Made by a program: the position numbers and the translations under genes. Below, piece after piece: positions 44,534 to 52,023 of a stretch of DNA of 52,859 nt. Source of the DNA: Patescibacteria group bacterium (GTDB taxonomy: Bacteria > Patescibacteria > ABY1 > JAGPKW01). Each line of letters starts with the position of its first letter. Within the stretch, counting starts at the first letter, position 1. The DNA lies in the NCBI GenBank assembly GCA_021735565.1, contig JAIPGT010000001.1:1-52859 (forward strand), written 5' to 3'. The notes below the pieces were generated by a model. It was not told the DNA's origin. It saw nothing but the letters and a program-made list of their open reading frames with translations, and did no database searches.

Positions 44534-44556
44534 GTAATGGCCAACCATGGTTGGCC
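44534..44556. terminator. Bidirectional palindromic terminator between trmH-like gene and mfd
   Basis: GGCCAACCATGGTTGGCC (44539-44556), a perfect 18-bp palindrome preceded by GTAAT (44534-44538), a near match to the GTAG foot. TAAATATTTTTTT follows on the plus side, so it terminates the plus-strand gene; the stem also lies after the mfd stop on the minus strand. Confidence 0.8.
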
Positions 44557-44567
44557 TAAATATTTTT

Positions 44568-47543
44568 TTAAGACAATATCTCAACAAGATTTTTTAAATA
44601 ATTTTTTTCTAAATTATTTATATTTATTTTTATTTCTTTATCTTTAATAATAAAATTTTTGTAATTATTTATTATTTTTTCCATTAGATTTTTATCTATA
44701 TTATTTTCAAATATTATAGATATTTTATTTTTATAATATTTAATATCCGTAATTTTTAATTCAGAAGAAATTATTTTTAATAATATAATATATTTTAAAT
44801 TATTTAATTTTTCTAAATTTAATTTATCAATTTTTTTATTTTTAATAATTTTATTCTTAATATAATCATCAATTTCTTTTTCATCATTTAAAAACAACAT
44901 TTCTTGATAAACATTTATTTTTTTCTCCAGAGATATAATACTTTCTGGAAGATTATAATCTATTGGTAGGGAGATATTAGTTTTAAAATCTATATCATCT
45001 TCAATTTCTCCAGATTTTAATTCATTTATAGATTGATTTAATAATCTAGTATATAAATTAATACCTATATAGTTAACATTTCCATGTTGGCTTTTTCCTA
45101 AAATATTTCCAACACCTCTTATTTCCATATCAGAAGATGCTATTTTAAAACCATCTCCGAGTTCACTTTTTTCTAAAAGTATTTGTAATCTTTTTTTTGC
45201 TGTTTCAGATAAATTTTCTTCATTTTTATAAAAAAAGTATGCATAACCTTTTTTATCAGATCTTCCAACCCTTCCTCTTATTTGATGAAGTTGAGAAAGT
45301 CCAAACATAGGAGAGTTTTCTACGATTAAAGTATTTACATTTGGCATATCTATACCATTTTCAATAATAGTAGAACATATTAAAACATCTATTTTTTTAT
45401 TATCAAATTCAGAAACTGTTTTAGAAATTTCAGCCTCATTCATTTTACCGTGCAAAACTCCAAAAGAAATATTAGGTAATAATTCTTCTAATTCTTTTTT
45501 CTTATAATAAATTTTTTCAACTTTATTAAATAAATAATAACATTGTCCATTTCTATTCTTTTCTTTTAAAATACAATCCTTTAATTTTTCTTTATCAAAT
45601 TTTAAAACAAAAGTGTCTATATTTTTTCTTCCTGATGGAGGAGTTTCTATAACAGAAATATCTCTTATTCCAGAAAGAGATAAATTTAATGTTCTAGGAA
45701 TAGGTGTGGCTGTCATAGTTAAAAGGTGTATATTATTTTTATGATAATTTTTTATTTTTTCTTTTGATATAGATCCAAATTTTTGTTCTTCATCAATAAT
45801 AAAAAGTCCTAAATTTTTAAATTCTAAATCAGATGAAAGTAATCTATGAGTTCCAATAATTATATCATAATAACCATTTTTTATTTTTTCTAAAACATTA
45901 TTTTTTTTATTATCTTTTTCTAAAAATCTATTTAATATACAAATTTTAAAATCAAATTTAGAGAATCTATTAATAAAATTATCATAATGTTGCTGAGAAA
46001 GAATTGTAGTAGGACATAAAATAGCAACTTGATAATTATTAGAAGCAACTCTAAAAGCAGCTCTCATAGCTACTTCTGTTTTACCAAATCCAACATCAGC
46101 ACAAATTAATCTATCCATTGGTTTATTTTTTTCTAAGTCTTTATAAACATCTAAAATAGATTTTTTTTGATCTTTTGTTTCTTCATATTTAAATAAATTT
46201 TCAAATTCATCTTCAGAAATACCATTTCTTTTCATAGATATAGCAATTCTAGTTTCTCTTTTTGCTAATATTTTTAATAATTCTTTTGCATATAAAAAGG
46301 TATCTTCTTTTATTTTTTTTCTTTTTAAAATCCATAAAGTAGATTCAGAAAGTCTAGAAATTTTTGGATTACTTTTTCCTATATATTTATCTATTTTATC
46401 TAAATTTTCTATAGAAACATAAAGTTTATCAGAATCAGCATATTCAAGTAATGCAAAATCTTTTTTTTGCATTTGAATTTCTTTTTTAAAAATACCTTTA
46501 AATTTTGCTATTCCATGTTCAGCATGAACTACATAATCACCATATTTTATTTCTTGTAAAAAATATTTTAATCTATTTTTTCTTTTTTTTACCTTCTTTT
46601 GAAAATCTGATTTTAAATCTATATCCTTATTTTTAGAATAATCTTTATTAAATAAATCCAAATCAGATAAAAATATCACTTTATTTTTTTTATCTATAAA
46701 AGAATTTATTATTTCATTATTTTTATAATCATAAAAATTTATATTTTCTATTCTTATCTTTTGATCAAATAATATTTTTTTTATTTCATCTTTATTTTTT
46801 GAGAATAAAAATATAGAATAATTATTATTAAAAAATTCTTTAAAATCTTTTTTAATTTTTGTAAAATTATAATTATATTTATCTAAATAAATAATATTTG
46901 ATGAATTTTTAAGATTAATAATATCCTTCTTATTTATATAAGAATATAAGTCTAGAGAAAATTTATCTAAATTATAATTTAATAATTTTTGCGAAGGATA
47001 GATATTTATTTTATTTAATACTTCTAATATGTCTTTTTTTATATTTGATATTTTTGATATTTTTTCTATTTTTTTACCAAAAAATTCTATTCTATATAAA
47101 TTATCAGAATAAAATTCTTTCAATTCAATTATATCTCCAATATTTTTAAATTCAGAATTATCTAAATTAAAATTAGGGGAATAATCATAACCATTTTTTA
47201 ATAATATTTTTAAAATATCATTAATTTTTAAATCAGAATTTGTATTTATTTCTAATATATTTTCTAATAAATATTTTTTATCTGGAACAGCAATATTATT
47301 AATTTCATCTTCATATAAAATACAAATAAAGTTACTATTATTTATTATAGAGATTAATAATTTTAAATTTATTTCTTTATATATATTAAATTTTTTATTA
47401 TAAAAAAGTAAAAAAAATAAAAAAGAATTTTCAACTTCTTCTTTTTTAATATTTCTATCGATAATCAAAAAATTCCCCCCAGAGCTATTTAATAGGGGGT
47501 TTTGAAAAAAATTATAAATTTCTTTAAAATAAGAATCAGCCAT
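44568..47543 (-). CDS. mfd: Transcription-repair coupling factor Mfd
   Basis: ATPase that removes stalled RNA polymerase and recruits UvrA. The 991-residue product is shorter than E. coli Mfd (1148). The N-terminal UvrB-like region (about 1-330) is reduced and low-complexity. Then come the polymerase-interacting CarD-like domain (YGDYVVHAEHGIAKFKGI, about 333-350) and the RecG-like translocase: ADVGFGKTEVAMRAAF, DEEQKFG, LTMTATPIPRTL, FGVLHGKMNE and HQIRGRVGRSDKKGYAYFF. The C-terminal domain is present but divergent (IDYNLPESIISLEKKINVYQEM). With uvrA in the window this supports transcription-coupled repair. Confidence 0.96.
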   Translation of the reverse strand: MADSYFKEIYNFFQNPLLNSSGGNFLIIDRNIKKEEVENSFLFFLLFYNKKFNIYKEINLKLLISIINNSNFICILYEDEINNIAVPDKKYLLENILEINTNSDLKINDILKILLKNGYDYSPNFNLDNSEFKNIGDIIELKEFYSDNLYRIEFFGKKIEKISKISNIKKDILEVLNKINIYPSQKLLNYNLDKFSLDLYSYINKKDIINLKNSSNIIYLDKYNYNFTKIKKDFKEFFNNNYSIFLFSKNKDEIKKILFDQKIRIENINFYDYKNNEIINSFIDKKNKVIFLSDLDLFNKDYSKNKDIDLKSDFQKKVKKRKNRLKYFLQEIKYGDYVVHAEHGIAKFKGIFKKEIQMQKKDFALLEYADSDKLYVSIENLDKIDKYIGKSNPKISRLSESTLWILKRKKIKEDTFLYAKELLKILAKRETRIAISMKRNGISEDEFENLFKYEETKDQKKSILDVYKDLEKNKPMDRLICADVGFGKTEVAMRAAFRVASNNYQVAILCPTTILSQQHYDNFINRFSKFDFKICILNRFLEKDNKKNNVLEKIKNGYYDIIIGTHRLLSSDLEFKNLGLFIIDEEQKFGSISKEKIKNYHKNNIHLLTMTATPIPRTLNLSLSGIRDISVIETPPSGRKNIDTFVLKFDKEKLKDCILKEKNRNGQCYYLFNKVEKIYYKKKELEELLPNISFGVLHGKMNEAEISKTVSEFDNKKIDVLICSTIIENGIDMPNVNTLIVENSPMFGLSQLHQIRGRVGRSDKKGYAYFFYKNEENLSETAKKRLQILLEKSELGDGFKIASSDMEIRGVGNILGKSQHGNVNYIGINLYTRLLNQSINELKSGEIEDDIDFKTNISLPIDYNLPESIISLEKKINVYQEMLFLNDEKEIDDYIKNKIIKNKKIDKLNLEKLNNLKYIILLKIISSELKITDIKYYKNKISIIFENNIDKNLMEKIINNYKNFIIKDKEIKININNLEKNYLKNLVEILS

Positions 47544-47547
47544 AGTA

Positions 47548-47576
47548 TTGACAAAAGATAAGAAATATGATATAAC
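47548..47576 (+). promoter_or_regulatory. Strong promoter of the 47.6-kb structured RNA
   Basis: TTGACA (47548-47553), 17-base spacer ending in ATGA, TATAAC (47571-47576). It is plus-strand, between two minus-strand genes, so it cannot serve either. Predicted start near 47583. Confidence 0.8.
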
Positions 47577-47582
47577 TATATA

Positions 47583-47906
47583 TCTTTTACATTATGTAGT
47601 TTGTTGTATTGAAAGCAATACAAAAGCCTACATACTGTAAACAAGTTAAGAATAAAACCATTATATTATATATAGATATATAAATTATACACATAAAAGA
47701 CTAAAAATACAAAAATAAGTCTTTAAAAAAGGGTTTTATTCAAACTGTTTATGGTATTTATAAGTTATTTTTATTAAAAGATAATTTATAAATACCAAAA
47801 GTATAAATTTATATATTAGTAATTAAAGTTATTAATATATGAAATTATAAATAATTTCATAATTTTGTTTTGATCAAAAGATATCCCTATAAAAGGGATA
47901 TCTTTT
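47583..47906 (+). ncRNA. Structured non-coding RNA (~320 nt), family not recognised
   Basis: The 364-base gap between mfd and folD has no real ORF. Downstream of the promoter: ATGTAG/CTACAT (47594-47599/47628-47633) enclosing TTGTATTG-AAAG-CAATACAA (47604-47623); AATAAAACC/GGTTTTATT (47651-47659/47732-47740) enclosing AAAGACT/AGTCTTT (47696-47702/47718-47724); GGTATTTATAA/TTATAAATACC (47753-47763/47786-47796, 11 bp); and TATGAAAT/ATTTCATA (47838-47845/47854-47861). TAAACA near 47638 can pair with TGTTTA near 47746. The 5' end (ATATCTTTT, 47580-47588) complements the left arm of the terminator (AAAAGATAT), so it could form a closing helix like P1 of RNase P RNA or act as an antiterminator. Size fits RNase P RNA, but I see no conserved P4 sequence. 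Confidence 0.65.
47876..47906. terminator. Bidirectional terminator between the 47.6-kb RNA and folD
   Basis: AAAAGATATCCC (47876-47887), loop TATAAAA, GGGATATCTTTT (47895-47906), a perfect 12-bp stem with A and T tracts. It ends the plus-strand RNA and the minus-strand glyA-folD operon; the folD stop is 1 base away. Confidence 0.92.
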
Positions 47907-47907
47907 G

Positions 47908-48753
47908 TTATTTAAAATTAATCAAATTTTCAAACAACATAGCAACAGTAATAGGTCCAATACCTTTAATAGGTGGTGTAATAAATTTAACTTTTTCTAT
48001 GACTTCAAAAAAATCAACATCTCCAAAAGTTTCATTGTTTTCATGAGTTACGCCTATATCTATAATAAAAGAATCTTTTTTTACAAAATCTTTTTTTATA
48101 AATTCTTTTTCTCCAACACAACTTATAACAAGATCTGATTTTTTAATTTCATTTTTAATTTCCAAAATATTATTTTTATTAAATAATATTTTTTTAAAAT
48201 TAATGTTTTTATTTTTTTCTATAAAATTTTCTTCAACTTTATTTGCAAATACATCAGAATTATATATTAAAACAATATTTTTATTATCCAAATTTAAATC
48301 CATTTCTTGTATAATTTTAAAAACCGCTTTTACAAGAACTGGTTTATATGAAGTATTTTTTAAAAATCCATCAACATCTTTTTCAGGAGGAATATGATTT
48401 AAAATTTTTTGAGTGTTAAATTTTTTCGGAAGAGGGAGTTGTAATAATATTCCATCTATTTCAAAATCATTTGCTAAAAAATTTAAACATTCCTCAACTT
48501 CTTCTTGTGTAGAATTTATATCTAAAAAATAATCGAAAAAATCAACCCCTATATCTTTAGCAAACTTTTTCTTTAACTTAATATATGTTTTTGATTCTTT
48601 ATTATTTCCAATTAATACTGCTGCTAAATTTTTTTTAATTCCTGCTTGAATTTTTCTAATTAATTCATGTTTTATTTGATCAGAAATTAATTCTCCATCT
48701 ATAATTTTTTCTTTTTTTTCTTTACTTAAATTTTCTAAATCTATTTTTTTCAT
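47908..48753 (-). CDS. folD: FolD-like methylene-THF dehydrogenase/cyclohydrolase with altered cofactor site
   Basis: Family enzyme interconverting 5,10-methylene-, methenyl- and 10-formyl-THF. The 281-residue product keeps the active-site Y57 and K61 (YIKLKK), QLPLP (105-109), KDVDG (125-129) and the C-terminal GIGPITVAMLFENL. The dehydrogenase cofactor site is changed: where FolD has PCTP, this reads YKPV (136-139), and where it has GRSxxVGxP, it reads NSDVFANKV (165-173). Cyclohydrolase chemistry may survive, but NADP binding is doubtful. It is the last gene of the glyA operon and meets a bidirectional terminator. Confidence 0.87.
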   Translation of the reverse strand: MKKIDLENLSKEKKEKIIDGELISDQIKHELIRKIQAGIKKNLAAVLIGNNKESKTYIKLKKKFAKDIGVDFFDYFLDINSTQEEVEECLNFLANDFEIDGILLQLPLPKKFNTQKILNHIPPEKDVDGFLKNTSYKPVLVKAVFKIIQEMDLNLDNKNIVLIYNSDVFANKVEENFIEKNKNINFKKILFNKNNILEIKNEIKKSDLVISCVGEKEFIKKDFVKKDSFIIDIGVTHENNETFGDVDFFEVIEKVKFITPPIKGIGPITVAMLFENLINFK

Positions 48754-48765
48754 TATTAAAAATTT

Positions 48766-49728
48766 TTAATTATCTTTTATATATTCTATAATTTTTTTTA
48801 AACCATCATTTATTTTATATTTAGGTTTAAAATCTAATATATTTTTTGCTTTTTCTATATTTAAAATACTAATTAAAACATCCCCATCTCTATAAGATTC
48901 TTTTATAAAATCTCCTTTATAATTTATTAAATTTTTTAACATTTTATAAATCTCTATAGTAGTATAACCTTTATTATTTGATATATTAAACATTTCATTA
49001 TTTCCTTTTTCTAAAGCTATTATATTAGCAGAAACAACATCATCTACAAAAATATAATCTCTTATACATTCACCATTTCCATATATTATTGGGGCTTTAT
49101 TTAATAACATTTTTTTTGAAAATATAGAAATAACCCCAGCTTCACCATAAGGATTTTGCATGGGTCCATATACATTTCCATACATAAGAGCAGTCCATAT
49201 TAATTTATTTTGATTTTTTAATAAATCTAAAACTTTTGCTTTACTTATACCATAAGGAGAAATTGGATTTTTCTTATTAAATTCTTTTGGTGCTAATTTT
49301 TCTAAATTTAATCTAGAATTATTAATAATATTTTTATCTTTATAATAATCTCCATAATAAGTTCCTCCAGATCCAGAATAAATAATTTTTTTAATATTAA
49401 AAAAAGAAGATGCATCTATTATATTTTTAGAACCTTCATAATTTATTTTCATATCTAGATCAGGATTTTTTAAAGATTTAGAAACACTAGATTGAGCAGC
49501 TAAATGAAATACGTATTCAGGTTTATATTTTTCAAAAATTTTAAATATTTTTTCTCTATTTAATATATCCTCATTTTCAAAAATAATATTGTTTTTTATA
49601 TTTTTTAGATTATATAAAAAACCAGTTGATAAATTATCAATTATTATTATTTCATGACCCAAAGTATTTAATTTAATAGCTAGATTAGAACCTATAAAAC
49701 CAGCTCCTCCGGTTATTAAAATTCTCAT
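48766..49728 (-). CDS. NAD-dependent epimerase/dehydratase (UDP-glucose 4-epimerase-like)
   Basis: Extended SDR of 320 residues with Rossmann motif GGAGFIGS (7-14), D-N-L-S-T-G (about 32-37), the HLAAQSSV segment, catalytic YGISKAK (YxxxK) and the late EKGNNEMFNISNNKGYTTIE/IYKML region. The pattern matches UDP-glucose or UDP-glucuronate 4-epimerases; the exact sugar is uncertain. GalU (24.3 kb) could supply UDP-glucose. It lies 12 bases upstream of folD and 6 bases downstream of rlmN in the same operon. Confidence 0.9.
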   Translation of the reverse strand: MRILITGGAGFIGSNLAIKLNTLGHEIIIIDNLSTGFLYNLKNIKNNIIFENEDILNREKIFKIFEKYKPEYVFHLAAQSSVSKSLKNPDLDMKINYEGSKNIIDASSFFNIKKIIYSGSGGTYYGDYYKDKNIINNSRLNLEKLAPKEFNKKNPISPYGISKAKVLDLLKNQNKLIWTALMYGNVYGPMQNPYGEAGVISIFSKKMLLNKAPIIYGNGECIRDYIFVDDVVSANIIALEKGNNEMFNISNNKGYTTIEIYKMLKNLINYKGDFIKESYRDGDVLISILNIEKAKNILDFKPKYKINDGLKKIIEYIKDN

Positions 49729-49734
49729 ATTTTT

Positions 49735-50760
49735 TTATTTATTTGCAAGTTGACCACAAGCAGAATAATATTCTTCTCCTAAACTTTTTCTTATAGTGGT
49801 ATTAATATTAGCTTTATTTAAATTATTTTTAAAATATAAAATATTATCCATTTCAGAAGGTAAAAATCCTATATCATTATTATTACAAGGAATTAAATTA
49901 ACATGTAATAAATAATAATTATTTATTAATCTAATAAAATTTATAAGATTATTTAAATCTTCTCTTTTATCATTTATATCTTTTATCATTATATATTCTA
50001 AAAATACTTTTCTTTTATTTTTCAACAATCTTTTATCTAAAAAATTTTTTAAATCTTTTAAATTTGTATTTATAGTATAAGGCATATATTTAAATCTTTT
50101 TTCGTCAGATGAAAAATGTAAAGAAATAGCTAAATTTATTTGAGGAAATTCTTTAGAAAAAACTGGTAGCTTATCTTTAATTCCTATTGTAGAAATAGAA
50201 ATATTTCTACTTCCAAAATGAAAATAATTTTTATTAGTTAAAATTTCTAAACTATCTTTTACATTTTTATAATTTAAAAATGGTTCTCCCATACCCATAT
50301 AAACTATAAAATCAACTCTTTTAGAATCAATTAATTCATTATTTTTTATAAAATTATTCCAAAATAAAACTTGATCGTATATTTCTTTATCAGTTAAATT
50401 TCTTATAAATCCCATTTTACCAGTAGCACAAAAACTACAATTACAAGGACATCCAACCTGAGAAGAGATACAACAGCTCCAAATTCCAGGTTTAGGAGAT
50501 ATTAAAACAGTTTCTATTAAATTACCATCATCTAATTTTAAAAGTGCCTTTAAAAAATTATCTTCTATTTTTCCAATAATTTTTAAAACTATAAAATCTA
50601 ATATTTTTATATTTTTTTCCAATTCTTTTTTTAAATCATTAGATAAAAAAGACATATCTGAAAAAGATATAATACTATTTTTATAAACTGACTCTGTTAT
50701 TTGTTTTATTCTAAATTTTTTTTCACCTTTTAATTCTAGAAATTTATTTAAATTTTTCAT
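49735..50760 (-). CDS. rlmN: Dual-specificity RNA methyltransferase RlmN
   Basis: Radical SAM enzyme methylating C2 of A2503 in 23S rRNA and A37 in some tRNAs. Seen: CxxxCxxC as CPCNCSFCATG after CCISSQVG, the SAM-binding MGMGEPFLNY, SISTIGI, and the C-terminal resolving Cys in SACGQLANK. A longer frame starting at a TTG (50769) exists, but I choose the ATG at 50760, which forms an ATGA overlap with the upstream nucleotidyltransferase stop and gives the normal family start MKNLNKFLELKG. Length 341 residues. Confidence 0.95.
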   Translation of the reverse strand: MKNLNKFLELKGEKKFRIKQITESVYKNSIISFSDMSFLSNDLKKELEKNIKILDFIVLKIIGKIEDNFLKALLKLDDGNLIETVLISPKPGIWSCCISSQVGCPCNCSFCATGKMGFIRNLTDKEIYDQVLFWNNFIKNNELIDSKRVDFIVYMGMGEPFLNYKNVKDSLEILTNKNYFHFGSRNISISTIGIKDKLPVFSKEFPQINLAISLHFSSDEKRFKYMPYTINTNLKDLKNFLDKRLLKNKRKVFLEYIMIKDINDKREDLNNLINFIRLINNYYLLHVNLIPCNNNDIGFLPSEMDNILYFKNNLNKANINTTIRKSLGEEYYSACGQLANK

Positions 50761-51452
50761 ATTTTCCAATTTTTTTTAGCTTTACTTAATCTCTCAATAT
50801 TATCAGTTGGGAACCACAAACCCTCATGTATAGAATAAGAAATCATACCTCTTTTTGTAATTTTTTCAAAAAAATCTCGTTCTATAGAAGATTTTCCATT
50901 TGGTAAAATCTTTAAAGAATTTTTATTTATTATATAAGCTCCACTATTTATTAAATCAGAGGGAGCATCTTCTTTTTTAGGTTTTTCAATAAAATCAATA
51001 ATTTTATTTTTTTCTATTTTAGCAACTCCAAATTCAGAAACATCTAAAACTTTATTTAATGTTAGAAGAACCTCTGTTTTATTTTTTATAAAATCTTCTA
51101 TTATTTTTTTCCAATTAAAATCAGCTAAATTATCTCCATTTATAACTATAAAATTTTCATCATCTACATTTTTAGAAAATTCTAAAATAGCACCGCCAGT
51201 TCCTAAAGGCTCTTTTTCAAATAAATAAGATATAGAAACTCCAAATAAAGATCCATCACCAAAATATTCTAAAATTTTATTAGATAAATAATGAGTAGAA
51301 ATTGTAATATCTTTTAAATTATATTTTTTTAAATTTAATATAATCCATTCCAATATTGGTTTTCCATTAATATTTATAAGGGGCTTAGGCGTATTTTTTG
51401 TTAAATTTCCAAGTCTAGTTCCAAAACCTCCAGCAAGTATAAAAACCTTCAT
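50757..51452 (-). CDS. NDP-sugar pyrophosphorylase (nucleotidyltransferase)
   Basis: The 231-residue product has the nucleotidyltransferase start FILAGGFGTRLGNLTKNTPKPLI (positions 4-26), GTGGAILE, NGDNLADFNW and IDFIEKPKK. Such enzymes activate sugar-1-phosphates (mannose-1-P guanylyltransferase or heptose-1-P types); the small size without a left-handed helix domain is typical of HddC/RfbF-like enzymes. The substrate is unknown. It ends in TGA, one of two such stops in the window, within an ATGA overlap with rlmN, and lies 6 bases after the DUF218 gene. Confidence 0.9.
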   Translation of the reverse strand: MKVFILAGGFGTRLGNLTKNTPKPLININGKPILEWIILNLKKYNLKDITISTHYLSNKILEYFGDGSLFGVSISYLFEKEPLGTGGAILEFSKNVDDENFIVINGDNLADFNWKKIIEDFIKNKTEVLLTLNKVLDVSEFGVAKIEKNKIIDFIEKPKKEDAPSDLINSGAYIINKNSLKILPNGKSSIERDFFEKITKRGMISYSIHEGLWFPTDNIERLSKAKKNWKI

Positions 51453-51458
51453 AAATAA

Positions 51459-52022
51459 CTAATTAATGCTTATATTTTTAGTTAAAGAATATTCTCCAAT
51501 TTTTTTTATTTCATTTAAAACTATAAATTCAGAATTTTCATTTTTATACCAATTATTTTTTGTTATATTCCTTTCATCTGTTATAGGATAAAAAAATAAT
51601 TTTATATTTTTTGGTAAAAATTTTCTTGCAGTCATAAAAACCCTTTGAGTATGAAAAGCCTTACAAACAAAAAGTATAGATTTTAAATTTTTTAAATTAA
51701 TTTCTTTTTCTATTATAGGAATAGAAAATTGAATATTTTGTTTTGTATTAGAAGCATGTTCTTCTAATATAAAAATATTTTCAGGTATTCCTAAAGAAAT
51801 ACCATATTCTTTTAATATTGAAGCTTCAGATCTAGTTACATCAGTATCACCAAAGCCAGAAATTAAAATTTTATCAGAAATTTCTTTTTTATATAATTTA
51901 AAAACATCTTTCATTTGTTCTTCAAAATCATTTCCTAATACAAAAATAAGATCTACTTTTTTAGGTATTTCAGTTTCCTTAAAAATAAAATCTGTTATTT
52001 TTTTTATACTTTCAGATTGCAT
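51459..52022 (-). CDS. YdcF/SanA-like DUF218 protein
   Basis: The 187-residue Rossmann-like product has the family pattern LIFVLGNDFEEQMKDVF, KILISGFGDTDVTRSEASIL, ILEEHASNTKQNIQF and FVCKAFHTQRVFMTARK; the Asn-Thr and His residues of the last two blocks are the conserved ones. Family members act in envelope maintenance in some bacteria (SanA); function is otherwise unclear. No signal peptide is evident, so it may be cytoplasmic. It is the second gene after glyA, 1 base downstream of it, and ends in TAG. Confidence 0.85.
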   Translation of the reverse strand: MQSESIKKITDFIFKETEIPKKVDLIFVLGNDFEEQMKDVFKLYKKEISDKILISGFGDTDVTRSEASILKEYGISLGIPENIFILEEHASNTKQNIQFSIPIIEKEINLKNLKSILFVCKAFHTQRVFMTARKFLPKNIKLFFYPITDERNITKNNWYKNENSEFIVLNEIKKIGEYSLTKNISIN

Positions 52023-52023
52023 A

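Noticed and set aside
47905..48138. Plus-strand frame of 77 codons overlapping folD.
   Set aside because: It is antisense to folD and begins at the terminator; its translation has no recognisable features.
50761..50769. TTG start for rlmN three codons upstream of the ATG.
   Set aside because: The ATG at 50760 fits the family N-terminus and forms an ATGA overlap with the preceding stop.
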